From: Lachnospiraceae bacterium
Lineage (GTDB): Bacteria > Bacillota > Clostridia > Lachnospirales > Lachnospiraceae
Direction of reading: 5' to 3'
DNA length: 64,000 nt
Assembly: GCA_900759665.1 (NCBI GenBank)
Contig: CAAEWE010000006.1
Span: forward strand, 1-64,000
Shown one piece after another: positions 62,394 through 64,000 of this stretch (the first letter of the stretch is position 1; each line of letters begins with the position of its first letter). Under the pieces are notes generated by a model. The model had not been told where the DNA came from and searched no databases. It was given only the letters and a program-made list of their open reading frames with translations. A program made the translations under genes and the position numbers.

Positions 62394-64000
62394 ATGGCAA
62401 TCAGAATGACAGGTCTTACTTCCGGTCTTGATACAGAGTCTATCGTAGCGGCTCTGATGGAGGCACAGAAGAGCAAAAAGACCAAGGTAGAAAATAAGAA
62501 AACCAAGTTAGAGTGGACACAGACCATCTGGTCCGGACTGAACAAGAAGCTCTACAGCTTTTATACCGATTATGCCGGTAAGATGCGTTTCCAGTCCAGC
62601 TATCTTACCAAGAAGGCTGCATCTTCGGATTCCTCTGTGCTCACTGCGACGGCCAAGTCTTCCGCAGCCAATGGTTCCTACAGTGTTAAGGTAAGCCAGT
62701 TGGCAGCAGCACAGTATGTCACCAGTGCAAAGCTTGGCACCTATAAGACAACGGATGAGAACGGTAAGCAGATTGATACGGCTGTTACCTCTACGACAAA
62801 GCTGGCTGACCTGGGATTTGATACCTCCGGCAGTTCTGCCATCGAGATCCAATCCGGGGATACCAAAGTCAATCTCTATGTGGATAAGGATACCACAGTG
62901 GCAGACTTTGTACAGAAGTTAAAGGACGCCGGGTTAAATGCTTCCTTTGATGAGAAGCAGTCCCGTTTCTTTATCAGTGCCAAGAACAGTGGTGCAGACA
63001 GCAAATTTACGATTACCAATACTGCTTTGTCAACAGATCAGACAGCGGCAAAGGATGCACTGCTTCAGGCAATGGATTACAGCAGCCTTTCTTCTTCGGA
63101 TCAGAGTACGGTCAAGCAGGTACTCAGTGATCTGCAGAATTCCCAGAGTGCAGATACAAAGACTGCAGCTTATAAGAGTCTGCAGAATATTGCAGATGCG
63201 GCAGCCAGGACAAAAGTGACTGATTATTATTCAGAACAGTTAAAGGAAAAATACACCAGTCAATATATTACAACAGAGACTACGACAGACGCAGATGGTC
63301 ATCAGGTGACGGTAGAAAAATTGACAGATGCGGGTCGTCAGGCACTGAAGGATGCCAATCTGGATAATGATATATATACAGATACCGATCGTCTGTCGGT
63401 AGTTAAGGATAAACTGATCAGTCAGAAAGTCTCTGAAGAAATTGCTGCTGATGACTATAAGCAAAAGATTGAATCTGCCGTTGAAAATGGTTCTGCAGAT
63501 GCCGGTGTGGACAGTAAAGCTACGAGAGATTCTGATATTATCGTGGCAGTGGATAACTATGCTACCCAGATCAGCAGCGGAACTGGTGCAGCAGCATCTT
63601 CCGGTCTGACAAAGCTTGGAATGGACAATGTTGATGGCTCTACCGTAAAGGAAAATGCTTCCGGATCCGGTATGGCAGTAATCGCAGCAGCCGATTCCGT
63701 TGTACAGGTCAACGGAGCGACTCTCACCAGCAGCAATACGACATTGGATGTCAACGGTCTGACTTTGGATCTGGTATCTGCTTCCGATAAGGAGGTAAAG
63801 GTCACGGTATCCAATGACAGCAGTGCTGTGTATGATTCGATCAAGGATTTTGTAGAGCAGTATAACACCATCCTTGCGGAGATGAACAAATACTATTACG
63901 CATCTTCCTCTAAGGGGTATGATCCGCTGACCGACGATCAGAAAAAGGAGATGTCCGATGATGAAGTGGAGAAATGGGAGACCAAGATCAAGGATTCCCT
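62394..64000 (+). CDS. fliD: Flagellar filament cap protein FliD (partial, 3' end outside window)
   Basis: 535 codons are present, open to the window end. N-terminal MAIRMTGLTSGLDTESIVAALM is the FliD signature; the segment VNGATLTSSNTTLDVNGLTLDL marks the second D1-type repeat. A long insert (about 200-420), rich in Asp, Ser and Lys, lies between. FliD caps the filament and inserts flagellin. GGAGG lies eight bases before the ATG. Confidence 0.93.
   Translation, partial: MAIRMTGLTSGLDTESIVAALMEAQKSKKTKVENKKTKLEWTQTIWSGLNKKLYSFYTDYAGKMRFQSSYLTKKAASSDSSVLTATAKSSAANGSYSVKVSQLAAAQYVTSAKLGTYKTTDENGKQIDTAVTSTTKLADLGFDTSGSSAIEIQSGDTKVNLYVDKDTTVADFVQKLKDAGLNASFDEKQSRFFISAKNSGADSKFTITNTALSTDQTAAKDALLQAMDYSSLSSSDQSTVKQVLSDLQNSQSADTKTAAYKSLQNIADAAARTKVTDYYSEQLKEKYTSQYITTETTTDADGHQVTVEKLTDAGRQALKDANLDNDIYTDTDRLSVVKDKLISQKVSEEIAADDYKQKIESAVENGSADAGVDSKATRDSDIIVAVDNYATQISSGTGAAASSGLTKLGMDNVDGSTVKENASGSGMAVIAAADSVVQVNGATLTSSNTTLDVNGLTLDLVSASDKEVKVTVSNDSSAVYDSIKDFVEQYNTILAEMNKYYYASSSKGYDPLTDDQKKEMSDDEVEKWETKIKDS

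Overview
The window reads as chromosome of a flagellated, strictly fermentative member of the Firmicutes, most likely family Lachnospiraceae (Roseburia/Agathobacter/Butyrivibrio type). This is inferred from gene content: a pta-ackA acetate pathway, a four-subunit pyruvate:ferredoxin oxidoreductase, an mraZ-led division cluster without ftsA, FliW/CsrA control of flagella, strong AGGAGG ribosome binding sites throughout, and L32 with the N-terminus MSICPKNKSS. No tRNA, rRNA or CRISPR array was found.

Layout. 1-2359 is an AT-rich accessory patch: a PadR regulator, a truncated phage-like protein, a 28-residue holin-like type I toxin with an apparent antisense RNA, and a type II antitoxin/PIN-toxin pair. 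Two copies of a 56-bp repeat that carries a promoter flank the type II pair. 2360-5901 holds hisH-hisF, ung and, facing them, a DAHP synthase gene with a structured leader. 5902-9836 holds tmcAL, divergent pta-ackA, and rpmF. 9899-16342 is the complete F-type ATP synthase operon atpBEFHAGDC. 16405-22504 holds a LysR regulator, a YprB-like nuclease, cardiolipin synthase, a YvyF-like zinc-ribbon protein, and ruvAB.

22691-34662 is the division and cell-wall cluster mraZ-rsmH-ftsL-two PBPs-mraY-murD-ftsW-ftsQ-ftsZ. It has a clear MraZ operator, and murE, murF, murG, murC and ftsA are absent. 34742-41848 holds a CPBP protease, two cyclic-di-GMP signalling proteins, an unusual alpha-amylase/VOC-domain fusion, and a dCMP deaminase. 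41924-43643 (minus) is a GH27 alpha-galactosidase gene preceded by yqeY. 43937-47919 is porGDAB with a LysR gene. 48042-52381 (minus) is a second-type gyrase/topoisomerase IV pair.

52541-53008 is a 468-bp near-perfect palindrome with no gene, just upstream of lysA. 54476 to the end is a late flagellar cluster (flgM, flgN, two tandem flgK genes, flgL, fliW, csrA, flaG, fliD). It has two sigma-D type promoters, each overlapping the terminator of the gene before it. FlgM (anti-sigma), FlgN (chaperone), the FlgK/FlgL junction proteins, the FliD cap and the FliW/CsrA post-transcriptional switch together form the filament-assembly checkpoint.

The least ordinary items are the long palindrome, the DAHP synthase leader with a possible loop/ribosome-site pseudoknot, the amylase-VOC fusion, the compact type I toxin locus with the promoter-bearing repeats, and repeated hairpin arrays in several operon spacers.
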